Source of the DNA: JABDIP01 sp965212545
GTDB taxonomy: Bacteria > Pseudomonadota > Alphaproteobacteria > DSM-16000 > Inquilinaceae
Direction of reading: 5' to 3'
DNA length: 64,000 bases
NCBI GenBank assembly: GCA_965212545.1
Contig: CBDBVB010000021.1
Coordinates: forward strand, 682,001-746,000
Position numbers and translations under genes: made by a program. The notes under the pieces are model-generated. The model was not told the origin of the DNA. It worked only from the letters and a program-made list of their open reading frames with translations, and ran no database searches. Positions 35,083 to 44,185 of the stretch are shown one piece after another (the stretch's first letter is position 1; each line of letters begins with the position of its first letter).

Positions 35083-36183
35083 TCAGCGCGCTATGAACTG
35101 GGTCCGCAGATCCGCGTAGGACTGGTCCGACAGCTCGGTCCAGGTCATTGCCTTGCGGCGGAAGGCGACGAAGCTCTCGTAGACTTCCTTGGTCAGCGAA
35201 TCCGCCTCCGCCGTCTCCGCCAGGACTTCCTCCGCGGCACTGGCGAACGCCTGGTAGATGCCGCTTGAGAACTTGCGCAGTTCGACCCCGTGCTGAGAGA
35301 TCAGCGTGTCCAGCGCATCGGTGTTTCGAGCGTTGAACTCGGCCAGCATGATGTCGTTTTCGGCCGCACAGGCTGCCTGGATGATCGTCTGATCGGTGCT
35401 GCTGAGGCTATTCCACAGGTCCAGGTTCCAGGTCGATTCCAGCCCGGAGCCCGGCTCGTGGAAGCCCGGGTAGTAGTAGAACTTGGCGACCCGATGGAAC
35501 CCGAAGGCGAGGTCGTTCCAGGGCCCTACCCACTCGGTCGCATCGATCGCGCCCGATTGCAGCGAGGGGAAGATCTCGCCGCCCGGCAGCGCAACGACCG
35601 CCGCGCCGAGCCGGCGCAACACTTCGCCGCCGAGACCCGGCATGCGGAATTTCAGGCCATTGAAGTCCTCGGGCGTGTTGACTTCGCTGCGGAACCAGCC
35701 GCCCATCTGCACGCCGGTATTGCCGGCGAGGAAGGATTTCAGGCCGAATTCAGCGCTGACCTTGTCCCACAACTCCTGCCCGCCGCCGTGATAGACCCAG
35801 GCGTTGAGCTCGGTTGCGGTGAGGCCGAACGGGACCGCGGTGAAGAAGTTGAACGCCTTGGATTTGCCTTGCCAGTAATACGCTGCGGCGTGCAGGCAGT
35901 CGGCGTTGCCGCTGGCGACGGCGTCGAAGCTCTCGAATGGCGGAACCAGCTCGCCGGCGGCGAACAGCTTGACGGTGATCCGGCCCTCGGTCATCGCGGT
36001 GATACGGTCGGCAAGGCGCTGCGCGCCCGTTCCCAGGCCGGGAAAGTTCTTCGGCCATGTCGTGACCATGCGCAGTTCTCTGCGGTCCTGGCTTATGGCC
36101 GGGGCCGGCAATCCGGCGGTCGCGGCTCCGGCGACACCGGCGACGGCCGCACCGGTCAGGAACTTACGGCGTTTAACAGCCAT
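35083..36183 (-). CDS. TRAP transporter solute receptor, TakP-like (2-oxoacid class)
   Basis: The 366-residue protein uses ATG 36183 after a GGGAG site. The twin-arginine-like leader KRRKFLTGAAVAGVAGAATAGLPAPAISQ targets it to the periplasm. The DctP fold is clear; FPSLQSGAIDATEWVGPWNDLAFGFHRVAKFYYYPGFHEPG is the signature of the TakP/mannitol-chloroaromatic class. TakP binds pyruvate and other 2-oxoacids as a dimer. The adjacency to a 2-oxoacid:ferredoxin oxidoreductase agrees with that ligand class, but ligand identity is an inference. Confidence 0.88.
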   Translation of the reverse strand: MAVKRRKFLTGAAVAGVAGAATAGLPAPAISQDRRELRMVTTWPKNFPGLGTGAQRLADRITAMTEGRITVKLFAAGELVPPFESFDAVASGNADCLHAAAYYWQGKSKAFNFFTAVPFGLTATELNAWVYHGGGQELWDKVSAEFGLKSFLAGNTGVQMGGWFRSEVNTPEDFNGLKFRMPGLGGEVLRRLGAAVVALPGGEIFPSLQSGAIDATEWVGPWNDLAFGFHRVAKFYYYPGFHEPGSGLESTWNLDLWNSLSSTDQTIIQAACAAENDIMLAEFNARNTDALDTLISQHGVELRKFSSGIYQAFASAAEEVLAETAEADSLTKEVYESFVAFRRKAMTWTELSDQSYADLRTQFIAR

Positions 36184-36441
36184 GTGGCGATCTCCCAAAA
36201 GTTCATTTGCGAATACCCGGCCGCTGCAAATTCCTGGGCCGGAGATGGTCTTGCGCCCTTATCGGGTTTGTCATCCCTGTAGAGGCTGCCAACATACAAG
36301 GGACGATTTCGAAATCAACCGGAGACATCCCGGAGCCGGCGCGGCGCGCGCGTCACGCCGAATCCTTGATGCCTTGCGTGTGGACTCTTCTGGACGTCCC
36401 GACTGAAGCCGGATGTCGGTTCGAGGGATCGCGGGAACGGG

Positions 36442-37185
36442 CTATTCGGAGCCGTCTTCCTCCGGCAGGTCGCGCCAGCCGTCACGAGTCAGCGCCTCCA
36501 GCGGCCGGAAACGCGATTTGTAGGACATCTTCGGGCTGCTTCCGATCCAATAGCCGAGATAGACATGCGGCAGCCCGAGCGCCGTCGCCCGCTCGACCAG
36601 GGCCAGCACCATATAGGTGCCCAGGCTGCGGTTCGACTGGCTGGGATCGAAGAAGCTGTAAACCGCGGAGAATCCGTCTCCCAGGCAGTCGGACACCATC
36701 ACCGCGACCAGACCGGCATCCGCGCCGCGGAATTCGAACATGCTCGACGCGACGCTGCCTTCCTCGATCATCGCCGCGTAGTCAGCCTGCGACATGCGCG
36801 CCATGTCGCTCTCGCCGTGCCGCGAGCGCTGATAGCGCATGAACAGATCGTATTGCTCCTGGGTCGCCCTCGCCGGGCGCTCGGTCATGATCAGATCGGT
36901 GTTGGCCTTGATGGTCCGGCGCATGGAGCGGGCCGGTGAGAACCGCGCCACCGGAATGCGCACCGGCACGCAAGCCTGGCAGCCGGGACAGACCGGGCGA
37001 TAGATGATGTCGTGGCTGCGCCGGAAGCCGGCCTGGGACAGGGTCGAGTTCAACGCCTCGGAATCCGGCCCGGTCAGGCGGGTGAACAGTTTGCGCTCGA
37101 TCCGGCCGGCCAGATAGGGGCACGGCATCGGCCCGGACCTGAAAAAGTGGTGCAGGTTGGTGACGCCCGGCTTGATGACCGACAT
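36442..37185 (-). CDS. bpt: Aspartate/glutamate leucyltransferase
   Basis: ATG 37185 gives 247 residues: MSVIKPGVTNLHHFFRSGPMPCPYLAGR. The CPGCQACVPVRI and HVYLGYWIGSSPKMSYKSRFRPLE motifs identify the Bpt/ATE family, which adds Leu to proteins with N-terminal Asp or Glu, marking them for ClpS/ClpAP degradation. A longer in-frame start has no homology. The sequence looks complete. Convergent or divergent neighbours suggest it is monocistronic. Confidence 0.92.
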   Translation of the reverse strand: MSVIKPGVTNLHHFFRSGPMPCPYLAGRIERKLFTRLTGPDSEALNSTLSQAGFRRSHDIIYRPVCPGCQACVPVRIPVARFSPARSMRRTIKANTDLIMTERPARATQEQYDLFMRYQRSRHGESDMARMSQADYAAMIEEGSVASSMFEFRGADAGLVAVMVSDCLGDGFSAVYSFFDPSQSNRSLGTYMVLALVERATALGLPHVYLGYWIGSSPKMSYKSRFRPLEALTRDGWRDLPEEDGSE

Positions 37186-37228
37186 GGCCGCCCTATCGCC
37201 TTTTCCGCGTGATTTTGTCCATGCAGTC

Positions 37229-38203
37229 CTACTGCGCCTGTTCCTGATTTTGAAGAGTATACCCGAAGAAGTCGGCCGAAAGTTCATTCGACAGTCGGAT
37301 GAGCTGGCGCTGCAGGAAATCGAGGAACTCATGCAGCCCGCTGCCGATCGCATCGCCGATCGACTGCGCCGCCATCATGGCCTCGATCTCTTCGAGCCGT
37401 TCCAGCGCCTGGTTGCCGCCGCTCAGCGCATAGCGCGACTTCAGGCGCGTGAGCAGCCGGTTCATCTGAATCATGCACAGCACCGGTGAACGCGGAAACT
37501 CCTCGTCGAACAGCAGGAAGTCCGCAACCTTGGTCGGCTGCATGCCGCGTGGATGAACCCGGCGATAGGCATGATAGCCGGCCGCCGAACGCAGCACAGC
37601 GTTCCAGCCTGCCTCATCGACGGCGGTGCCGACATGCTGCGGCGTCGGCAGCAGCGTATGGTACTTGATATCGACCAGCCGCGTCGTCTGGTCGGCCCGC
37701 TCCAGATTCTTGCCCAGGTGATAGAAGAACCAGCCCTGGTCGCGGTAGAACGTGCCCTCGATGATGCCGGCATGTGTCTGGCAGCCTTCCTTAACCTGGC
37801 TGCAAAACCGGCTCAGCTTGGCGCGCTGCAGGTCGCTCGTCTTGAGCCCCGACAGCCAGCCGTGAAACACATTCAACTGGGTCCACATCTCTGTGCTGAT
37901 CAGCGGTCGCAGGGTGCGTGCATTCTCCCGCGCGGCGGCCACGATGGAGGCGATCGACGTCGGATTGCCGCGATCCAGGGCATAGAAATCCACCACGCTG
38001 TTGCCGTCGGCCTTCCTATGCCCGTCGAAGAACCGTTCCTCATCGGCGTTGATCTGGATGACCGACCGCCAGTTTGGATCGCCCGGCTGGTCGCTGGTGA
38101 AGGTTTCTGTCACGTCCAACGTGCGGGCCAGGTTCTCCGCCCGCTCCATATAGCGCGCCATCCAGAAGGCGGCATCCGCGTATCGCGCCAGAAGGACCGT
38201 CAT
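37229..38203 (-). CDS. Alpha-E domain protein (DUF403)
   Basis: ATG 38203 gives 324 residues beginning MTVLLARYADAAFWMARYMERAENLARTLDVTETF, the alpha-E signature. Long helical segments follow, with HAGIIEGTFYRDQGWFFYHLGKNLERADQTTRLVDIKYH, where many charged residues are conserved. The start overlaps the ATP-grasp stop by 4 bases. This family is always tied to circularly permuted ATP-grasp genes, thought to act in peptide-bond formation of an unknown product. Confidence 0.9.
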   Translation of the reverse strand: MTVLLARYADAAFWMARYMERAENLARTLDVTETFTSDQPGDPNWRSVIQINADEERFFDGHRKADGNSVVDFYALDRGNPTSIASIVAAARENARTLRPLISTEMWTQLNVFHGWLSGLKTSDLQRAKLSRFCSQVKEGCQTHAGIIEGTFYRDQGWFFYHLGKNLERADQTTRLVDIKYHTLLPTPQHVGTAVDEAGWNAVLRSAAGYHAYRRVHPRGMQPTKVADFLLFDEEFPRSPVLCMIQMNRLLTRLKSRYALSGGNQALERLEEIEAMMAAQSIGDAIGSGLHEFLDFLQRQLIRLSNELSADFFGYTLQNQEQAQ

Positions 38204-39657
38204 GCCAGCACCCAGGTATCCTTCGAGCCGCCGCCCTGTGACGAATTCACGATCAGGGCGCCCTCGCGCAGCGCCACCCTTGTCAGGCCGCCGGGCAACA
38301 CCCAGGTCTCCTCGCCGGTGATCGCGAATGGCCTGAGGTCCACATGGCGCGGTCCGATGCCAGCCTCGGTCACGGTCGGGCACACCGACAGCGACACCAT
38401 CGGCTGGCTGATATAATTCGCCGGATCGTTCTTCAGGGCGGTTCGGCAGGCATCCAGTTCCGCCCTGCTGGCGCGCGGTCCGATGGTGATGCCATAGCCG
38501 CCGGCCTCGCCAACCGGCTTGACCACCAGCTCCTCGAGATGGTCGAGCGTGTAGGACAGACCGTCCGTCTCGCGGCAGATCTGAGTCGGTACGTTGGGAA
38601 TGATCGGATCCTGATCAAGGTAGTAGCGGATCAGCCGGGGCATGTAGGCATAGACCGCCTTGTCGTCGGCGACCCCGGTCCCGATGGCGTTCGCCAGCGC
38701 CACATTGCCTTTGGCATAGGCCTCCATGAGGCCCGGGACGCCCAGCATGCTGTCCGGCCGGAATGCCAGGGGGTCCAGGAAGTCATCACCAATCCGGCGG
38801 TAGATGCCATGGACGCGGGACAGGCCCTGGGTGGTCTTCATATAGACCAGGTCGTCTTCGACCACGAGGTCGCCACCCTCGACCAAAGGCACACCCATCT
38901 CGCGGGCCAGGAAGACATGCTCGAAATAGGCCGAGTTATAGGTGCCCGGCGACAACAGCACGATCTGCGGATCGCCATTGGTTTCCGGGGCGACCTCGCA
39001 CATCGCCTCGAGCAGCTTGGCGCCATAGTTGCTGACAGGGCGGACAGTGACGCCATCCATCAGGTCGGGGAAGGCGCGCTCCATCATGTGGCGGTTCTCC
39101 ACCACATAGGACACGCCGGACGGGCAGCGGCAATTGTCCTCCAGAACCCGGAATTCGCCCTCCGCATCGCGTACCAGATCGACGCCCAGGATCTGCACAT
39201 AGGTGCCGAAGGGTAGGTCGACGCCGACCATACGCTCCACGAAATTCTCGTTTCCCAGCACCAGTTCGGCCGGGATGATGCCATCCTTGAGCGCTTTCTG
39301 CTCGTGATAGACGTCGTGCAGGAAATGGTTCAGCACGGCGACGCGCTGGATCACGCCGGCGTTGAGACGTTCCCATTCCGCCGCGGTGATAATCCGCGGC
39401 AGGACGTCGAAGGGCAGGATGCGGTCGATCGCCTGGTTGTCCGAGAGGATCAGAAAGGTGATGCCGAGATTCTGAAATTCCCGCTCTGCATCTTCGGCCC
39501 GACGGCGAAGATCGTCGATCTGGAAGGACGCCAGCTGCCTGCGGATCGGGTCGGTGGTGCGGGAGTGTTCGTCGTCCGCGCCCAACAATTCGTCATAGAA
39601 TCCACCGGCGTCGTATCGCGCCAGCAGATCGATGCCGCCGGGTGTTGCAGCGCTCAA
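38200..39657 (-). CDS. Circularly permuted ATP-grasp protein (DUF404/DUF407)
   Basis: The 485-residue protein has the family order: RVAVLNHFLHDVYHEQKALKDGIIP near residue 105, LGVDLVRDAEGEFRVLEDNCRCPSGVSYVVENR (ATP-grasp metal/acid residues), SPGTYNSAYFEHVFLAREMGVPLVEGGDL and LEELVVKPVGEAGGYG (ATP-binding Lys and Gly loop). Together with the alpha-E gene it forms a compact two-gene operon. The usual neighbours, transglutaminase and proteasome-like peptidase, are not in the window. Confidence 0.9.
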   Translation of the reverse strand: MSAATPGGIDLLARYDAGGFYDELLGADDEHSRTTDPIRRQLASFQIDDLRRRAEDAEREFQNLGITFLILSDNQAIDRILPFDVLPRIITAAEWERLNAGVIQRVAVLNHFLHDVYHEQKALKDGIIPAELVLGNENFVERMVGVDLPFGTYVQILGVDLVRDAEGEFRVLEDNCRCPSGVSYVVENRHMMERAFPDLMDGVTVRPVSNYGAKLLEAMCEVAPETNGDPQIVLLSPGTYNSAYFEHVFLAREMGVPLVEGGDLVVEDDLVYMKTTQGLSRVHGIYRRIGDDFLDPLAFRPDSMLGVPGLMEAYAKGNVALANAIGTGVADDKAVYAYMPRLIRYYLDQDPIIPNVPTQICRETDGLSYTLDHLEELVVKPVGEAGGYGITIGPRASRAELDACRTALKNDPANYISQPMVSLSVCPTVTEAGIGPRHVDLRPFAITGEETWVLPGGLTRVALREGALIVNSSQGGGSKDTWVLA

Positions 39658-39798
39658 GCGTGGGCTCCTCTCGCAGAAATGGTCTGCCGCCCGGCCTCGC
39701 CAGGCAGCGGAACGCGTCCACTTCGCAATTAAAAGCCATTCCGACTGCCGGGAACAACCGCCAAGTGCCTAAGGCGGCGAGATAACTCGAAGATACCC

Positions 39799-40908
39799 CT
39801 ATTGCAGAGCGGATGCCGCCGGCAAGGGGGCCTCGCGCAGCAGGATGATCGAGATGCGGCGGTTGCGAGGGCTGTCGGGATCGTCCGGGAACAGATGGTC
39901 GGTGTCCGCCTTGCCGACGACATCGGAGATCCGGTCGCGGGACAGGCCGCCTTCGATCAGGGCGCGCCGGCTGGCATTGGCGCGGTCGGTGGAAAGCTCC
40001 CAATTGTCCGAGCTTGCGCCGCTGACGAACGGCGTGGAATCGGTGTGGCCCTTGATCGAGACCTGGTTGGGTAGGTCGGCGATCGCCTCGCTGACGAGCC
40101 CGATCAACTGGCGTGTCCGATCGAACATGCCGGCGCTGCCGATAGGGAACATCGACAGCCGTTCCTGATCGACGATCTGGATCCGCAGGCCTTCGGGTGT
40201 CTCGTCGATGATCAGGCTGTCGGAGAGCTCGGCCAACTCCGGCACCGACTGCATCGCAGCGCGCAGTTCCTCCCCGGCGGCCTGGAACTGCCGTTGCTCG
40301 CGCTGCGCCAGCGCCTCGTTCAGCTCCGCGTCGCCGATTGCCTGGGCATCGCGCAGATAGGCGACCTGTTCCTCGGTGTAGTCGCTGGCTTCCAGCAGGA
40401 AATCCCGTTCCTCCTGGGAAAGATCGCGGGTGTTCTCCATGAACTCCAGTTCTTCGTCGGATGCCGGCCGATTGGCGTTGAAGAACTTCTGCTCGATGGG
40501 GCGTTCGGACTCGCCGAGGGCATCCTCTTCGGCGAATTCGTCGCTGCTGCCGTCATCCATGTTATCGCTGTCTTCTGCCGCCTCCGGCCTGCCGGGCAGG
40601 CTGTCGAAGGTGCTGGCCGGCGAACTCGGCGAGGACATCGGGCCGGGCTCGGCGACGGAGACGCCGCCGAGCACACCGCCGGCGCCACTGGCCTGGTGGG
40701 CGATGGCGGCGGGGTTGAAATAATCGGCGATGCCGCCGCGCTGCTCGTCGGTCGTCGTGTTGAGAAGCCACAGCAGCAGGAAGAACGCCATCATCGCCGT
40801 CACGAAATCGGCATAGGCGACCTTCCACGCTCCGCCATGGTGGCCATGCCCATGGCCACCCTTCTTCTTTTTGATGATGATAATCGGGGCTTGTGGGTTC
40901 GACGACAC
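39799..40908 (-). CDS. motB: Flagellar motor protein MotB
   Basis: The 369-residue protein has a His/Lys-rich cytoplasmic N-terminus (KKKKGGHGHGHH). The single membrane helix has the essential Asp 34 (YADFVTAMMAFFLLLWLL), the proton-carrying residue of the stator. A variable acidic linker runs from about 75 to 245. The OmpA-like peptidoglycan-binding domain with IKGHTDSTPF and ANASRRALIEGGLSRDRI closes the protein. It follows motA by 24 bases. Confidence 0.93.
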   Translation of the reverse strand: MSSNPQAPIIIIKKKKGGHGHGHHGGAWKVAYADFVTAMMAFFLLLWLLNTTTDEQRGGIADYFNPAAIAHQASGAGGVLGGVSVAEPGPMSSPSSPASTFDSLPGRPEAAEDSDNMDDGSSDEFAEEDALGESERPIEQKFFNANRPASDEELEFMENTRDLSQEERDFLLEASDYTEEQVAYLRDAQAIGDAELNEALAQREQRQFQAAGEELRAAMQSVPELAELSDSLIIDETPEGLRIQIVDQERLSMFPIGSAGMFDRTRQLIGLVSEAIADLPNQVSIKGHTDSTPFVSGASSDNWELSTDRANASRRALIEGGLSRDRISDVVGKADTDHLFPDDPDSPRNRRISIILLREAPLPAASALQ

Positions 40909-40932
40909 GGTTCGATCGATGCCCCAGGGAGT

Positions 40933-41796
40933 CTAGGCGGCCGGCGGCAGGTTAGCGGTGGATTCTTCAACCTCGTAGAAGTCCGGCCGGACATTGGAGA
41001 ACAGCGCCTTTCGCGCGAACTCGACGGCGACCGCGGGCGCATAGCCGTGCAGATAGGCCAGCAGGCCCGCCTTGATGCACATGTAATAGCGCTGCTCGGA
41101 CTCGCCCAACGCCTTCATGGAGCTTGCGATCGGAGCGATGAAGCCATAGGCGATCCAGACCCCGAGGAAGGTACCGACCAGCGCGCCGCCGATCAGCTTG
41201 CCCAGCACTTCCGGCGGCTCCGTGATGGCGCCCATGGTCTTGATCACGCCCAGCACCGCGGCGACGATGCCAAGCGCCGGCATGGCGTCGGCGACGCTCT
41301 GCACTGCATCGGAGATCTGGGTGTGCTCGTGATGATGGGTCTCGATCTCTTCGTCCATCAGATCCTCCAGCGTGTGGGGATCTTCCGTGCCCAACGAGAT
41401 CAATCGCAGATAGTCGCGCAGGAAGGTGACCGCGTGATGGTTTTCCATGACGCTGGGGAATGCGCCGAAAAGCTCGCTTTCCTCCGGGTTCTCGATGTGG
41501 GTTTCCAGCGCCAGCATGCCCTTCGACTTGGCGGTCTTGAAGATCTGGTACTGCAGGCCCAGCAGGTCGAGATACCGCTCCTTCGTATATGGTGACCCCT
41601 TCATTGCCGCCGTGATGGCACCCATGGTGCCCTTCAATACGGTCGTAGTATTGGCGGTCACATAGGTGCCTGCGGCGGCGCCGCAAATGATCACCACCTC
41701 GAACGGTTGCCAGAGCACGCCCAGATGCCCACCCATGGCCATATAGCCGCCGAATGTGCACACAACGACGATAATACAACCAACGATAATCAGCAT
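40933..41796 (-). CDS. motA: Flagellar motor protein MotA
   Basis: ATG 41796 gives 287 residues starting MLIIVGCIIVVVCTFGGYMAMGG. Four membrane helices are seen, with ADAMPALGIVAAVLGVIKTMG and LVGTFLGVWIAYGFIAPIASSM as helices 3 and 4 and a large cytoplasmic loop. MotA forms the stator channel with MotB. A longer start would add 17 residues before a typical beginning and is rejected. Confidence 0.93.
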   Translation of the reverse strand: MLIIVGCIIVVVCTFGGYMAMGGHLGVLWQPFEVVIICGAAAGTYVTANTTTVLKGTMGAITAAMKGSPYTKERYLDLLGLQYQIFKTAKSKGMLALETHIENPEESELFGAFPSVMENHHAVTFLRDYLRLISLGTEDPHTLEDLMDEEIETHHHEHTQISDAVQSVADAMPALGIVAAVLGVIKTMGAITEPPEVLGKLIGGALVGTFLGVWIAYGFIAPIASSMKALGESEQRYYMCIKAGLLAYLHGYAPAVAVEFARKALFSNVRPDFYEVEESTANLPPAA

Positions 41797-42265
41797 ATGA
41801 CCGGAACGCTCGTTTGCATGTAAATACCGGCAGGGGTTTCCACGCAAACCCTGTCGAGTCTTCCTTAAGGAAGGCTTTAAACAGCAATTCTCACGACCGA
41901 TGCGACCATAGGGACATATCTGCTCGGACGGCCTTTTCTTGAGGCCAGCCGGTCTTGGCTGATAGTCGCCGTCTTGTTTTCACAGAAGGCAGGCGACATA
42001 GGACCCGCTCTGGTCACAGGAGTCGCCGATTTCGAAACCATGGTTGGCGAAAACGGGAAACCTGTGGAACAGGGGACCGATGAATAACCCCGAATCGACA
42101 TGGATACGGGAATCGGCAAATCACCGCAGAGCGGATGGCAGGGCGGGAGTATGCGCAGGCCGATGACCGCAATGACGGCTCGTCGATAGGGTATTGCCGG
42201 CGGCCGAATGGATTCTCGGCGGCAAGCGCAATGATCTCCGACCGATGCGCAGCAGTTCCCTGCGC
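41797..42265. promoter_or_regulatory. Intergenic region upstream of motA with short palindromes
   Basis: The 469 bases carry no supported gene. Near motA are a perfect 14-base palindrome CTTCCTTAAGGAAG (41860-41873) and an imperfect hairpin GGGTTT-CCACGC-AAACCC (41834-41851), which would lie in the mRNA leader. They may be regulatory or a structured 5' leader. The far half separates motA from the repeat-protein stop. Confidence 0.4.
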
Positions 42266-43135
42266 TCAGTCGTCATCGTCATCGCCATCGTCGCCATCGT
42301 CGTCATCATCGTCATCATCGTCGTCATCGTCATCATCGGAGTCGCCGCCGTCGTCCCTGTCGCCGCCGTCGTCGCCATCATCGGAGTCGCCACCGTCGTC
42401 TCTGTCGCCGCCGTCATCAGAGTCGCCGCCGTCGTCGCTGTCACCGCCATCGTCGGAGTCGCCACCGTCGTCGGAGTCGCCGCCATCGTCGGAGTCGCCG
42501 CCGTCATCAGAGTCTCCGCCGTCGTCGGAGTCGCCGCCATCGTCGGAGTCGCCACCGTCGTCGCTGTCACCGCCATCGTCGGAGTCGCCGCCGTCGTCGG
42601 AGTCGCCGCCATCGTCGGAGTCGCCACCGTCGTCGCTGTCACCGCCATCGTCGGAGTCGCCGCCGTCGTCGGAGTCGCCGCCATCGTCGGAGTCGCCACC
42701 GTCGTCGCTATCGCCGCCGTCATCAGAATCGCCGCCGTCATCAGAATCGCCGTCGTCATCAGAATCGCCGTCGTCGTCGCCACTCGGGTCGTCGCCACTG
42801 GGGTCGTCGCCACTGGGGTCGTCGCCACTGGGGTCGTCGCCACTGGGATCGTCGCCGCCGGGTCCTCCGCGGGGGTTGCGGGGGTTTTCATCGTCATCTA
42901 CTGGTGAGTCAGCTTGGTTGAGCGTCAATTCAACCGCCACCGGCAGTTCTCTTTCGTCGCAGTTGGAGCTTTCGACCTCGCAGGTGTCGCGCCGATGGAC
43001 GACGGCAATGCGATGCCCGTTCAGGACGACACCTCCGCTGCCGGAGCGAATCTCGCCCGCCATGGCGGAGAAAGGCAGGATCAATGCCGTAAGCAGGCCC
43101 AGCGCGGCGGCTTTGCCCGTAGTAAACGTGTCCAT
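42266..43135 (-). CDS. Secreted Asp-rich repeat protein
   Basis: The 289-residue protein has a clean signal peptide (GLLTALILPFSAMA) cleaved near residue 26. A short N-terminal domain (residues 27-95) has two Cys (RDTCEVESSNCDE) and no recognised family. From about residue 96 it is low complexity: five DDPSG units, then about twenty SDDGGD units, ending in a run of Asp. A calcium- or metal-binding extracellular role is plausible because Asp-rich repeats often bind Ca2+. The coding frame is supported by the signal peptide and consistent Asp/Ser/Gly repeats. The opposite strand also has long reading frames, but without a signal or conserved start. Confidence 0.7.
   Translation of the reverse strand: MDTFTTGKAAALGLLTALILPFSAMAGEIRSGSGGVVLNGHRIAVVHRRDTCEVESSNCDERELPVAVELTLNQADSPVDDDENPRNPRGGPGGDDPSGDDPSGDDPSGDDPSGDDPSGDDDGDSDDDGDSDDGGDSDDGGDSDDGGDSDDGGDSDDGGDSDDGGDSDDGGDSDDGGDSDDGGDSDDGGDSDDGGDSDDGGDSDDGGDSDDGGDSDDGGDSDDGGDSDDGGDSDDGGDSDDGGDRDDGGDSDDGDDGGDRDDGGDSDDDDDDDDDDDDDDGDDGDDDDD
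42400..42850. repeat. Tandem repeat array (18-base units, 72-base higher-order period; 15-base block)
   Basis: The 18-base unit encoding SDDGGD on the minus strand is repeated about twenty times. Synonymous variants recur every four units: the phrase CGTCGCT[G/A]TC begins at 42559, 42631 and 42703, exactly 72 bases apart. The neighbouring block (about 42775-42850) repeats a 15-base unit encoding DDPSG five times. Recent expansion by slippage or unequal recombination is likely, so length may vary among strains. Confidence 0.85.
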
Positions 43136-43578
43136 GTCATGTGCTCCGTTTGAGGCGCTTGCTGTCTTGTCCGACTGTGTGCGGCAGCTTTTCGTTAGGA
43201 TCTGTGTCGACCGTCACTCAGTACGACGTCTAGCCACTTCTTCCTCTGCGGGTTGATCGGAATTGCGACAAATTGCAGGCAACATCCGTGCCATGAGAGG
43301 CGTGGTCGATAACTTCCTGTTAACCTTAATGAAACTCTAAATTGCACTCTGCGAATGCCGGAAAGCCGCCGCCTGGAAGGCAGTTGCGGTTTCAATCTGG
43401 CTATCAGAATGAGACTGGGCCGCCAGCGATGCGACATACGGTCGCCCCGCGACGCGGACGAACGATGGAGAGGGGTGCCGGCCGGCGAAGTCGGCAGCGA
43501 TTAGGGCTTGCCGGGCGGCGGTTTCGTCAGCATGACTCTGCGGGCAGGCAGTGCCTTGACCGCAAGCAGGATTGGACC
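43136..43578. promoter_or_regulatory. Divergent intergenic region
   Basis: The 443 bases between the Asp-rich protein gene (minus) and the flavin reductase gene (plus) should hold both promoters. A reading frame continues upstream of the reductase, but its translation has no family similarity. The part around 43300-43350 is A/T-rich. I see no operator or RNA gene. Confidence 0.4.
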
Positions 43579-44118
43579 GTGCCCACACGCACACCATCGT
43601 CGAAGGCGTCCGAACTCGAAGCGCTGGCGCCCAAGGCCAGTTTCGATGCGCGCGACTTCCGCAATGCGCTCGGTCAGTTCGTCACCGGTGTCACGGTGGT
43701 GACCACCCGGGCCGGCGACGGCGAACCCGTCGGGGTGACGATCAACTCGTTCACCTCGGTCTCACTTGACCCGCCGATGGTGCTCTTCTGCCTCGACGCC
43801 AGGTCACGGTATCTGGCGACGTTCAACGAGGCAGGGTGCTTTGCGGTGCATGTGCTGGGCGCCGATCAAAGGGAGTGGTCGGCCCGTTTCGCGGGCACTG
43901 ACGATCGTTGGAGCGGGGTTGGCAGCACTGCTTGGCAAACTGGAGCACCGATCATCGAAGGCTGCCTCGCGGTCTTCGAATGCACGCTGAAGGCCGTGCA
44001 TGATGGCGGCGATCACAAGATCCTGCTCGGCCAGGTCGTTGGGCTATCGAGCGGTGACGACCGGCGGCCGCTGGCGTTTCACGGTGGCCGATACACGGCG
44101 GTAAAGGATGTCCGTTAG
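43579..44118 (+). CDS. Flavin reductase domain protein
   Basis: GTG 43579 gives 179 residues. FDARDFRNALGQFVTGVTVVTTRAGDGEPVGVTINSFTSVSLDPPMVLFCLD is the classic beginning of the FMN-binding flavin reductase family, and AGCFAVHVLGADQ follows. These enzymes supply reduced flavin to two-component monooxygenases, or act alone. No oxygenase partner is adjacent, so the role is unclear. The start is chosen by homology; no ATG fits. Confidence 0.85.
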   Translation: MPTRTPSSKASELEALAPKASFDARDFRNALGQFVTGVTVVTTRAGDGEPVGVTINSFTSVSLDPPMVLFCLDARSRYLATFNEAGCFAVHVLGADQREWSARFAGTDDRWSGVGSTAWQTGAPIIEGCLAVFECTLKAVHDGGDHKILLGQVVGLSSGDDRRPLAFHGGRYTAVKDVR

Positions 44119-44185
44119 CAGACCGCCGGTGATATTGGACTGACGCGACGGGTCAGACCGGGCCAAGACCCTGGCGCTACCGGAA

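Noticed and set aside
42400..42850. Possible CRISPR array
   Set aside because: Units are 18 or 15 bases with no unique spacers; they are in-frame coding repeats.
42135..43256. SPPSSE-type repeat frame on plus strand and a second repeat frame on minus (42121-42897)
   Set aside because: Both overlap the Asp-rich gene in other frames. Only the Asp-rich frame has a signal peptide and sensible N-domain.
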